Below are positions 32,829 through 42,315 of a stretch of 64,000 nucleotides of DNA, one piece after another. The stretch is taken from the NCBI GenBank assembly GCA_043228905.1, contig JBHGNT010000016.1, forward strand, positions 13,454,001-13,518,000, read 5' to 3'. Every line of letters starts with the position of its first letter. The stretch's first letter is position 1. The translations under genes and the position numbers were made by a program. The notes under the pieces were generated by a model. The model saw nothing but the letters and a program-made list of their open reading frames with translations. It did no database searches and was not told the origin of the DNA. This DNA is from Azolla caroliniana (lineage: Eukaryota > Polypodiophyta).

Positions 32829-34452
32829 CCGTGCAGATGCAACAATAGGGCACCGGTAGCCAATGGCTCTGGTGGATAGGAGAGCAGGTTGCCGGAGTGA
32901 TACTGTATGTAGAGGCGGAAGAACGAGCGCAGATGGAACGGTTGCTAGTCACAACCGATGAACTAGAGACGGCCCGGTCAAGGATCCGGTGCCTTGAACA
33001 AGACTTGGATCGGGTCACAGAAGACATGGCCAAAATGGCCTTAACTGCAACACAAATCCAAGCACCGGTGACTCTGGTGGATGTACAGAAAAAAGAAACA
33101 ACCACGCCTGTAAATACGAATAAGATCCCAGCGACAGAAACCGTCCTGGAGAAAGATGCGGAGCAAGCCCAAGAGCTTGCCGAATTAAGGGACAAACTTG
33201 CCGCACAAGAAGCATGATGGAGCTGCCAACGAGATGTGAAGAAAGCGAGAGAAGAGGAGTTAAAGAAGATTGTTGAAAACCTCCGCCGGGTAGAAGAAAA
33301 TCTGCTGAAAGGGCATCAAGCTTACGAACGGCTAAAGGAGGAAAAAGAAAAATTGCTATAGGAGAAGGACAAGCTGCAACGGATGGCGGAAACAGAAATC
33401 GAAAGGCTGAAAGAAGAACTCCGTCAACAAAAGGACCGAGAAGACCGCGCTTGCCAGCAAATCAACCAGCGGCTGAAGCAGAAGACAGAGGAGTTCGACC
33501 ACCTGCACCGGAACTTTAAGAGCTTGGACACGGAGCATAAGCAACAACAAGAAAGGATGGCCGAGCTCCGGCAGGGAGTTGATTGGGCCACCACGGCACT
33601 CGTCGACGAATGGGCTGAGAATACAAAGCTATTGGAGGAAGCGACGAGGGACCGGATGGAGCTCCACGAGCATCACAATGAAGAAAAGGAGAGGGCGACA
33701 ATGGTGTTACAAAGGTTGCAAACAACCTATCAAAGTCAATTGTTGCATTATAGGGAGTTGGAGGCGGATACGGTCAGAATCATCAAGGAATTTAAAGAGG
33801 AGCGACAAGCCGCGGAGAACAAATCACAGATGGGAACCGAACGGATCAAGTGCATCCTCCGGGCATGGCTAAAGAAGACCAAACGCTTGATTGACGAGAG
33901 CTCTGTGCGATGGTGGACGAAATGAGTGTAGAATACGGCTGAACTCTAGTTGCTCAGGGCGGACGCGAAAAACCGGCGGATGGAAGGTGACGACTGTTAC
34001 ATGCTCACATCGGGGACTTCACCACCATAAAGGATGAGCTGGCAGAGGATTTCACATCTCTGGCGGATGAGCAATTTGTGCAGGTCCAGCAACTAATAGC
34101 TCAACTGGATGACGATCGGAGGGAGGCTCAAATCTAGTTTGAGAGCTATGAGCGGTCCCGGCTTAGGGAAGAAAAAGCAAGGCAGGCGGCAGCGGTCAAC
34201 CTCAGTGATGAGGAACCGTCGCCGGTACAAGGACCAGACGGAAACCAAGCCGGGGTAAGTCAACCAGGGACAACTCCGACGGAGGAAACAACGAAGGAAA
34301 CGCTAGTGCAAGAGCAACAATCGGAGTCACAGCCGGAGTCGGAGCAGCCACCACAACAGTCAGCACACTAGCCACAGCAGCAACAATAGATTCCCGTCGA
34401 GCCATTGGAAACTCTGGAGCAAAGCATACTGGACATTTTGGACGAAGAGTAA
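32829..34452 (+). pseudogene. Gypsy-C extra ORF, coiled-coil C-terminal part
   Basis: Continuation of the plus-strand extra ORF after element E: VILYVEAEERAQMERLLVTT, then long heptad-like coiled coils rich in E, K, Q and R (32897-33217 and 33383-33925). A Gln/Pro/Glu tail ends LEQSILDILDEE and a stop at 34450-34452. Internal stops near 33216, 33358, 34138 and 34370-34390 mostly fit CAG or CGA changed to TAG or TGA. The protein looks structural. No catalytic motif is visible and the function is unknown. Confidence 0.55.
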
Positions 34453-34506
34453 CAGGGCCAGATAATGGATTCGATGTACAAGGTACTGTCCCACGGGCGT
34501 GCCATG

Positions 34507-34516
34507 TGTTACCCGG
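34507..34516 (+). repeat. first 10 bp of the Gypsy-C 3' LTR
   Basis: TGTTACCCGG is the start of the 3' LTR, cut off by Gypsy-B2; its last five bases are the B2 target duplication. The LTR resumes at 40187. Confidence 0.85.
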
Positions 34517-34948
34517 TGTCATGATATGGCAAGACTCGAACCCATGACCTTATACTACATGGGTCGAGCTCTTGACCATTAGACTCTACATTGTAATACA
34601 TAGAATATTATTTTCATTTATGTTTCATTATAGAAAATTGATGTATATTCCAGATTTCTCTGGAACATTCTAGAAACTTCAGGAGTATTCCTTAGAACAC
34701 TATAAAAGGAGGCACAAGGCATTATTTCGAACCAAATCGGTTCAACGCTAGTCTGAAGCCTCCTAGCTACTGTACATTTTCTTCACATAATATATATCTT
34801 TTCTTATCATCACTATCTCTCTCTCTCTCAATCTCTCTCTCCCTCCCTCTCACTCACTCTTTCCTTCTCTCGAGAGTTCTTCACCTTTCTTAGTACTAAT
34901 ACTTCTTTTAGTACTAATTCCTTCTCTGTCTTAGTACTGTTCCTGACA
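34517..34948 (+). repeat. 5' LTR of Gypsy-B2
   Basis: 432 bp, TGTCATGATA to TTCCTGACA. TATA box TATAAAAGG at 34701. A (CT)n run follows. Minus-strand tRNA-like module: B-box 34542-34533, A-box-like 34586-34576. Confidence 0.95.
34701..34745 (+). promoter_or_regulatory. Gypsy-B2 TATA box and predicted RNA 5' end
   Basis: TATAAAAGG at 34701 predicts transcription starting about 30 bases on, near 34731. AAATCGGTTCAA at 34734-34745 would then lie at the RNA 5' end. It is complementary (11 of 12) to TTGAACCTATTT just inside the LTR. Confidence 0.55.
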
Positions 34949-34950
34949 GT

Positions 34951-34962
34951 TTGAACCTATTT
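34951..34962 (+). other. putative self-priming site of Gypsy-B2
   Basis: TTGAACCTATTT, two bases inside the 5' LTR. One mismatch to the reverse complement of 34734-34745. B1 has TTGAACGGATTT with a different single mismatch, so the shared ancestral site may have matched perfectly. Confidence 0.55.
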
Positions 34963-35014
34963 TCCTACCTTCTGTCTCTCTCATTTCCTACTAATCTCTT
35001 ATTCCTCTCATCCC

Positions 35015-36166
35015 ATGGCCACTGTTAGCGCTGAAGAATATCAATCTGTTTTCTCGGAATTTCAATGCTTGAAAGAGAAGTTCCATGCTTTGGAACAAGA
35101 AAACCAACGGTTGTTGGGGGATCTTCAGCAAATCTCCTTAGAAAAGCAGCAAACGCAACAACAGCATGGGGAACTTGCATTACGCGTGCAACAACTCGAA
35201 GAAACCATCGTAGCGATGCAACAACAAGGGCCCGAAACACAAGGGATTCATAAAGAACCCAAGATTGGCCTTCCCACGAAGTTCGATGGAACGCGATCGC
35301 AGTTTAGAGGGTTCCTTAACCAGGTACGATTAGTTATTCAAATGCATCCTTCCCGGTATCCCACCGATGCATCACGAGTGGGTTTAGTAGGCACTTTGTT
35401 AAGTGGCCCAGCGTTGGCATGGTTCGCTCCACTATTAGAAAAGGAATCTCCGTTACTCAACAATTTTAAAGAGTTTCTAGGTGAGTTTAAAGCATGTTTC
35501 GGAGATACTGATAGCATCAGGACCGCAATCAACAAAATTCGGCGATTACGCCAAGGTGACCGTCCAGCCTCCGCATATGCTGCAGATTTTCGCCTACTCG
35601 CCGCTGATATCCCTTGGGATGATCAAGCGTTGATGGAGCAATTCCGTTATGGTTTACGCAACGACGTCAAGGATTTACTCTTGACCTTCCCCGAAGAGCC
35701 AAAGTTCTTAACAGAAGCAATCAGTTGCACGGTGAGATGTGACAACCGCCTCTTTGAGCGACGTTCGGAACGACAACTATAGATGCCGAGGGCAAGATCA
35801 GAGCCCACCTACGCCTCAGTGGTAGCAAGACCTTTTCCGAGGGAGTCATATAATGCGCCTCCAGCGAATACTCCGACTCCAATGGAAATTGACACTACAC
35901 GTCGTCGAGGGCCATTATCCGAAGAAGAAAAGCAGCGACGCCATACAAATCGACTATGTCTTTACTGCGGTGGACCAGGACATATTGCAATAAATTGCCC
36001 CCATAGGCCAAGAAGACAGGTAAACCAAATAGTCGCTAGTTCTAATTGTACTAAACCCGAGCATATTTCAGTAGGGATATCTGATAGTCCTAATAGTACT
36101 AATAGCCCAGATCTAGCAAACAGATTTGATGTCCTTAGTCAGTTAGAACAAGAGTTAAACGACTAA
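35015..36166 (+). pseudogene. Gypsy-B2 Gag with one internal TAG
   Basis: ATG at 35015 (MATVSAEEYQSVFSEFQ). N-terminal coiled coil (about residues 1-85), capsid-like domain (FDGTRSQFRGFLNQVRLVIQ, FRYGLRNDVKDLLL), TAG at 35780-35782 immediately followed by ATG. The nucleocapsid part follows with zinc knuckle [14 protein letters not shown] and C-terminus EQELND-TAA at 36164-36166. The TAG is at the same codon in B1. Gag assembles the particle and packages RNA. The last codons overlap the pol frame by 28 nt and hold the frameshift site. Confidence 0.88.
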
Positions 36167-39100
36167 GTCCAGCCAAAATAGGAGCCGTTTGGTTGGACAG
36201 CCCTAGATCTGTGCAACCCATTAGTGGTTCCATTCCCTCTAAGCAAGTTAGTGATGTGTTCGTAGCCCAAGTAATAGTTAGTACTAAAAGTACCCATCCA
36301 GTACATGTCCTAGCACTCCTAGATTCCGGAGCTAACTCTTGCTTTATGGATAAGAAATTTGCTCAAGCTCATAAGATATCCCTAAGAAAACTCCAGTGTC
36401 CAGCCTTTGTAGTAGTCATTGATGGACATCCCATTGCTTCCGGAAATATCATAGAAGAGTCAGAGCCCATTAATATTGTCCTAAATAACTTAGCATGTGT
36501 AGTATCATTTAATATTATTAGTATCCCAGAACATCCCATAGTTTTAGGATTACCATGGTTCGAGTTACATAACCCAGACATAGATTGGAGAACAAGAGAA
36601 ATCCGGTGTCGACAAACCCAAGGGTCAACTCAGAAGATGGCAACCATTTCGCTACATCAGTTGCGTAAAGAAGGGCACAAGGAGGAAATGTTCCTCTTTG
36701 CAATATCAGTAAACCCCTCCAGCACCACTAAAGAAGGGTCCACCGTTCAACTTCCCGAGAAGTATCGTCATTACGCCGATGTGTTCGATAAAGTACAAGC
36801 CAACACACTTCCTTATCATCGACTGTATGATTGCCCCATCGATTTACAACCGGGAAAAGAGCCGCCATGGGGACCGATCTACAATTTGTCACCAACCGAG
36901 CTGGAAGTCCTTCGGGCCTATATAGAGGAGAATTTGGAAAATGGTTTCATCCGGCATTCGAAATCTCCAGCCGGCACGCCCATTTTCTTCGTCAAGAAAA
37001 AGGATGGATTGCTTCGTCTTGTTGTAGATTACTGTGGCCTGAATAAGGTTACAATCAGGAATAGGTATTCTCTTCCCCTTATCTCAAGTCTTTTAGAACG
37101 GATCAATGGTGCCAGGTTCTTCACGAAGATCGACTTACGGGGAGCATATAACCTCGTACGGATCCGACCAGGAGACGAATGGAAGACCGTTGTTTCGCAC
37201 CAGATATGGGCACTTCGAGTATACGGTCATGCTGTTCGGCCTCACTAATGCACCGACAGTCTTCCAGCACATGGCTAATGATATATTCCGAGATCTATTG
37301 GAAGATTGTTTGATCATCTATTTGGATGATCTACTGGTTTATTCAAAGACCCAAGAAGAACATGATTCTCATGTACTATTAGTACTAAAACGACTTCGAG
37401 AACATGGTCTGTATGCAAAGCTGGAAAAATGTAGTTTCGGATGCAACCAAGTGGAATTTCTCGGCTACATCATTTCGTCAGAAGGCATCTCCATGGACCC
37501 AGCTAAGGTCAGAACGGTGGTAGAATGGCAGACTCCGCGTTCGGTGTGGGATGTGCAATGCTTCCTAGGCTTTGCCAATTTTTACTGGAAGTTCATACAA
37601 GATTACTCAAAGATCGTTCTACCTCTAACACAACTTACCAGGAAGGGACACCCGTTCATCTGGACTGAAGAAACAGATGTGGCATTCGAGAGTCTTAAAA
37701 AGGCATTTACATCGGCTCCAATTCTAGCTCATGTCGATCCGGAAAAACTATTCATTATCGAAGCTGATGCATCGGATTTTGCATTGGGGAGCATTCTATC
37801 ACAACAGGGGAATGATGAGAAGCTTCATCCTGTGGCTTTTCACTCACGCAAGTTTGACGCCGCCGAAATCAACTACGAAATTCATGATAAGGAGGTATTG
37901 GCAATAGTGGATTCTTTTATGCAATGGAGGCATTTTCTGGAGGGATCCTCTCATCCGGTCACCGTATTTAATGACCACAAGAACCTTGCCTACTTTTAGG
38001 ATGCTCGTGTGTTGAATCGACGTGAAGCTCGGTGGGCCCACTTCCTCACGCGTTTCGACTTCAAAATTACATATCGTCCGGGGAAGCACCAAGGGAAGGC
38101 CGATGCATTATCATGGCATTCGTACCTAGCACCCCGTCCCGGGGAGCCAGCTTTCGATAACCAAAAACAAGTCATCTTGGGACCGGCACGACTACAAGCA
38201 ACAAAGATCTTTGACATGCCCATGGATTCCCGCGTTATCGATACCATACGCGAAGACTTGAAGACAGATGCGTTCACCCAAGCTATACTAGCACAAATTG
38301 ATCCCTCTCGAGCGTCGTGTTCACAGTCGCAACCACCAGGTACGGACTATCGGCAATTCAAATACCATGATGGATTACTCTTCTTTAAAGAACTTTTGTA
38401 TGTTCCTAATGTTTCTTGCCGCCTTCAAGTAGTACAAAACTGTCATGACACATATACAGCTGGGCATTTTGGTAGTACTAAAATACTACATTTAGTACAA
38501 CGATCATTCTGGTGGCCCTGTATGCGACAATTTGTCGAGGATATTGTTTGGACTTGTGATACATGTTGCAGAGCGAAAATGCCAAGGCATCATCCATATG
38601 TTTTATTAAAACCATTACCAAATCCAAGCAAGCCGTGGCAATCCATTGCTCTAGACTTCATCACAGATCTTCCAGTCTCTAAGGGGTTCAATGCGATTCT
38701 AATGGTGGTCGATCGATATACAAAGATGGCTCATTTCTTGCCATGTACTAAGGAGATCTCCAGTGAAGACACTACTGAAATTGTCATGCGTGAAGTATGT
38801 CGGCATCATGGACTTCCCGATAGTATCATCAGCGATCGTGGACCCCAGTTCGTGTCAAAATTCTGGAAGCACCTTTTTAACATGCTCAAGGTCACTTGTA
38901 ACCTCTCCTCCGGCTACCACCCACAAACCGACGGCAAAGCCGAACGAACCAATCAAACACTGGAGCAGTATCTGCGGTGCTTTCCCAGCTATCATCAGGA
39001 TGACTGGGCAGATATTCTCCACTTCGCCGAATTTGCCTATAACAACTCTATCCACGCATCCACGAAAGTTACGCCATTTTATGCTTATACGGGATGTCAC

Positions 39101-39751
39101 CCCGGGTGGTGTGTACTTGAAACCCCAGAGGTGTCCACAAATCCTCGCGCAGAGGATCGTTTGGAGAGGTTACGCAAGAGACAAGCAGATTTATCTACTC
39201 ATCTCTAACAAGCTCAACAAACACACAAGGTTTATGCGGATCGTCATCGACTCCCATCTAGTTTTTACATTGGAGATCGGGTATGACTACTCCGACGACA
39301 CATCAAGACTACTCGCCCATGCGAGAAGTTGGATTATCGGAGATTAGGTCCTTTCCGTATTATCAGAAAGATTAATGATGTCGCTTTTCGTCTTGATCTA
39401 CCTCCACAACTTCGGATACATCCGGTGTTTCATAGTTCTCTCCTCGAACCCTATCAAGAGAGCACCATCCCAGGACGTATTACACAGCCTCCACCCCCGA
39501 TCGAGCCTGTAGATGGACTTGAGTACGAGGTTGCCGCCATCCTTGATTCCAAGCTTGTTCGCAACAAGTTCTACTATCTAGTCGACTGGCTAGGATATAG
39601 TCCCAGCGAGCTTACTTGGGAACCGATAGAGAATGTCACCAATGCTCGTGCTCTTCTTGAAGACTTCCATCGTCAATATCCAGACAAACCGGGTCCTCAA
39701 TCCAAAACGACTCGTTACACTCATCGTTTTAAAAGGGGGATAGTGTCATGA
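36139..39751 (+). pseudogene. Gypsy-B2 Pol with chromodomain, frameshifted
   Basis: Pol opens at 36139 in the -1 frame relative to Gag. Protease LLDSGANSCFMDKKF (about 36318), RT (KKKDGLLRLVVDYCGLNK, FFTKIDLRGAYNLVRI), then a 1-base insertion near 37187 (GACCGTTGTTTCGC; B1 has GACCGCGTTTCGC). RT resumes with IIYLDDLLVYS, then RNase H (IIEADASDFALGSILSQQG), a TAG at 37997-37999, integrase (CDTCCRAKMPRH, DFITDLP, ISDRGPQFVSKFW), TAA at 39206-39208 (CAA in B1), a TGA at 39284-39286 shared with B1, and a chromodomain (EYEVAAILDSK, YLVDWLGYSPSELTWEP) ending at 39751. The chromodomain marks it as a chromovirus. Confidence 0.92.
36154..36198 (+). promoter_or_regulatory. -1 programmed frameshift signal at the gag/pol junction
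   Basis: Heptamer G TTA AAC (36154-36160) is in the Gag frame. Spacer GACTAA (36161-36166) contains the Gag stop. The stem GTCCAGCCAAA (36167-36177) pairs with TTTGGTTGGAC (36188-36198) through 11 pairs including one G-T, with a 10-nt loop. The layout matches known -1 signals. GUUAAAC is the slippery site described for equine arteritis virus. Confidence 0.82.
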
Positions 39752-40031
39752 TATGGCAAGACTCGAACCCATGACCTTATACTACATGGGTCGAGCTCTT
39801 GACCATTAGACTATACGTTGTAATACGTAGAATATTATTTTCATTTATGTTTTATTATAGAAAATTGATGTATATTCCAGATTTCTCTGGAACATTCTAG
39901 AAACTTCAGGAGTATTTCTTAGAACACTATAAAAGGAGGCACAAGGCATTATTTCGAACCAAATCGGTTCAACGCTAGTCTTAAGCCTCCTAGCTACTGT
40001 ACATTTTCTTCACATAATATATATCTTTTCT

Positions 40032-40062
<31 letters not shown>

Positions 40063-40181
40063 GATCTCTCTCTCCCTCCCTCTCACTCACTCTTTCCGTC
40101 TCTTGAGAGTTCTTCACCTCTCTTAGTACTAATACTTCTTTTAGTACTAATTCCTTCTCTGTCTTAGTATTGTTCCTGACA
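39744..40181 (+). repeat. 3' LTR of Gypsy-B2 with antisense tRNA-like module
   Basis: 438 bp. On the minus strand it has a perfect A-box TAGTCTAATGG (39813-39803) and B-box GGTTCGAGTC (39969-39960 is not involved; the B-box is 39769-39760), near tRNA spacing. It differs from the 5' LTR at a few per cent of sites, mostly transitions. Confidence 0.93.
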
Positions 40182-40186
40182 CCCGG

Positions 40187-40634
40187 CCGGCAAAGGAGCT
40201 AAGGACGCCGAGACCAGGGTGTGAAAAGGGGAATTGTTAATTGGGAATCTGTTGTAATTATTAGTCTTAATATATTAATATATGAGAAGATGTGGAAGGA
40301 TGGACCGAATCGGTATGCCGATCCAGATCCGGACCGATCCCTAATAGGTGTCGGTTGGCACCGTTTTGTACTTCGCACCGGTGACCTATATAAAGGCCCG
40401 ATTACAATGTAGTCATTAACGGAGAGTAATATAATCCCTTTGTTTAATCATTGATTATTGTTCACTGTTCTGTGCTTATTGTATATCTTACGTGTGTTAA
40501 TGACGTATTACTAAGTAACCGATTAAGGTCCAATTAAGTGTTGTGTCGTAAGTTATCTCGCCGTAACATCCTTTGGTGAAGTGTCTTAAGTGGACAGCCT
40601 ATGTTAGGCTGTTGTCCGGCCCTAAGGATTAACA
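40187..40634 (+). repeat. remainder of Gypsy-C 3' LTR
   Basis: 448 bp continuing from 34516, ending GGATTAACA; TSD GCAAT follows at 40635. Confidence 0.92.
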
Positions 40635-41944
40635 GCAATAACTACCTACTTAAATTTGGAATTGCATCATGTTGATATTGAGACAACTTTCTTACATGGA
40701 GATTTGAAGGAAGAAATCTACATGGAGCAATCACAACTCTTGAAGGATGAATCAAAACCCAACTATGTCTGCAAATTGCATAAACTATTATATGGTTTAA
40801 AGTAGTCTCCCAAGCAATGGTATGAAAAACTTCATAGATTTCTTCTCACAAATAGTTTTGTTCAATTACAGTCCGAGCCAACTTTGTATGTTCGAAAGAA
40901 AGATCACAATTTTCTTGTTTTGGGTGTCTATGTGGATGACCTTCCTATTGTTGGCACCCCTAAGGCCAACATTCTTCAATTTGTCGACGACTTACAAAAA
41001 AAATTTCCCACCAAACATCTTGGTGAGCTAGAATATTTCCTTGGACTAGAGGTCAACCGGAATCGAAGTCTTGGCACTCTATCGGTATCTCAATGCAAAC
41101 TAGTTGACAACGTCTTGCATAAATATGATATTATGAGTTGTTCTCCAGTTGCCACTCCTCTCACAGTCCCTTGTCATCTCTCCACCTCTGACTCTCCCTC
41201 TACAAATGAAGAAGAATCCTTCATGCAAAGTATACCCTACCGCCATATTCTAGGTAGTTTAAGATACTTGGTGAGCTACACTCAGCCAGACCTATCCTAT
41301 TCTGCAGGATTCTTATTTAGGTTTATGGAAGCTTTGAAACGTGTCCTCGTCATTGGGAAGCTTTGAAACGTGTCCTCTGGTACCTGAAATATTCAAGAGA
41401 TATGACACTAACCTATAAAGCCTTATCTCCCTCCTCTAAACGAGACATCGTGGTCCTTTAGGGTTGGATAGATGCGGATTGGGGAGGTGACAGGGACACA
41501 TCTCGGTCTACATCTGGTTTTGTTTTCACTTGTGCTGGTGGTGCCATTACATGCAAGACCAAGAAACAAGCTACCGTGACACTATCCTCCACCAAATTAG
41601 AATATATTGCGGCTACTTTGGTAGCTAAGGAGGGACTTTGGCTACAATCAATTTTTTCGGAACTCGACATCATCCACATAACCGAATTTCGATTTTGGTG
41701 TGATAACCAATCATGCATCAAGATTTCATGGAATCCTAAAATCATTGATCAAAATAATTATTTTCGGGCTCGATATCATTTCTTGTTTGAATTATTTGAA
41801 GATGGTGTCTTGCAGATTGGTTATACTCCCACTCTTACCATGTGGGCTAATTTTTTGACAAAACCAGTCCCTTCTCTCAAACACTGGTCATGTTGTCAAA
41901 ACATTGGCCTCAAGTGTGGTGTTGGTGTTAAGGGGGAGCGTTAG
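40635..41944 (+). pseudogene. Copia-D reverse transcriptase C-terminus and RNase H
   Basis: Resumes the Copia-D RT interrupted at 23468: LELHHVDIETTFLHGDLKEE, a TAG in LYGLK-Q-SP, YVDDLPIVGTP, LGELEYFLGLEV. RNase H follows (DADWGGDRDTSRSTSGFVF, STKLEYIAAT, FLTKPVPS). Stops and a small duplication near 41330-41370 (GGAAGCTTTGAAACGTGTCC repeated) break it. The polypurine tract AAGGGGGAG precedes the LTR at 41939. Confidence 0.88.
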
Positions 41945-42315
41945 AAGTTATAATTAACTAATTAGATGTCAGTAAGCAACTACTTAGTTAATTACTAAAT
42001 ATAACCCCACACCCCAAGTTATTATTAGTAAAAGGAAACAGTTTCACATTAGTTGTATTTCAGTTTTCTTATTAGGTTTATTTGAGTTTTTGTATTTCAA
42101 AAGCTTAACTCATTTTTTTTCCCTCCACTTCCTCTGCTGTATAAAGAGGAAGTTGGGGAACCTGTTTGGTGTGCTCTACATCCTTGCATCCTTTAGCCAT
42201 CTCTCTTAGTTGTATTACCAACTTGTTTTTGTTAATCAAATTTCTGATTTGCATTCCAAGTTATTCCATCATTCCTGTTTTCCATAACCTTGTACCCCAT
42301 GTCAAAATCCTAACA
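41939..42315 (+). repeat. 3' LTR of Copia-D
   Basis: About 377 bp from CGTTAGAAG (TG start changed to CG) to ATCCTAACA. TATA-like TGTATAAAGAGG near 42138. It abuts the 3' end of the receptor-kinase relic. No matching 5' LTR in the window. Confidence 0.7.

Larger units (their letters stand above)
34517..40181 (+). mobile_element. Gypsy-B2, complete chromodomain Ty3/gypsy element
   Basis: 5,665-bp plus-strand chromovirus. LTRs are 34517-34948 (432 bp) and 39744-40181 (438 bp). TSD CCCGG lies at 34512-34516 and 40182-40186. The polypurine tract AAAAGGGGGA is at 39731-39740. It sits ten bases inside the 3' LTR of gypsy-C and so is younger than it. It has Gag, a -1 frameshift signal, protease, RT, RNase H, integrase and chromodomain. 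It is inactivated by one frameshift and several stops. No TGG-type tRNA primer site is present. Confidence 0.95.
23469..40634 (+). mobile_element. Gypsy-C, rearranged Ty3/gypsy hosting elements E and B2
   Basis: LTR-flanked element inserted in Copia-D with TSD GCAAT (23464-23468 and 40635-40639). The 5' LTR is 23469-23925. The 3' LTR is split into 34507-34516 and 40187-40634 by Gypsy-B2. The interior, without nested elements, is about 5.1 kb. It holds an integrase C-terminus and an extra ORF on the minus strand (23990-26495) and a second, longer copy of that extra ORF on the plus strand (26497-34452). No Gag or RT remains. Tat-lineage plant gypsy elements often carry an extra ORF beyond pol, which fits, but the inverted arrangement is abnormal. 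Confidence 0.9.

Noticed and set aside
23469-40634. Reading the two gypsy-C LTRs as solo LTRs of separate insertions.
   Set aside because: One GCAAT duplication brackets both, and the Copia-D RT frame resumes after the second, so they belong to one insertion.
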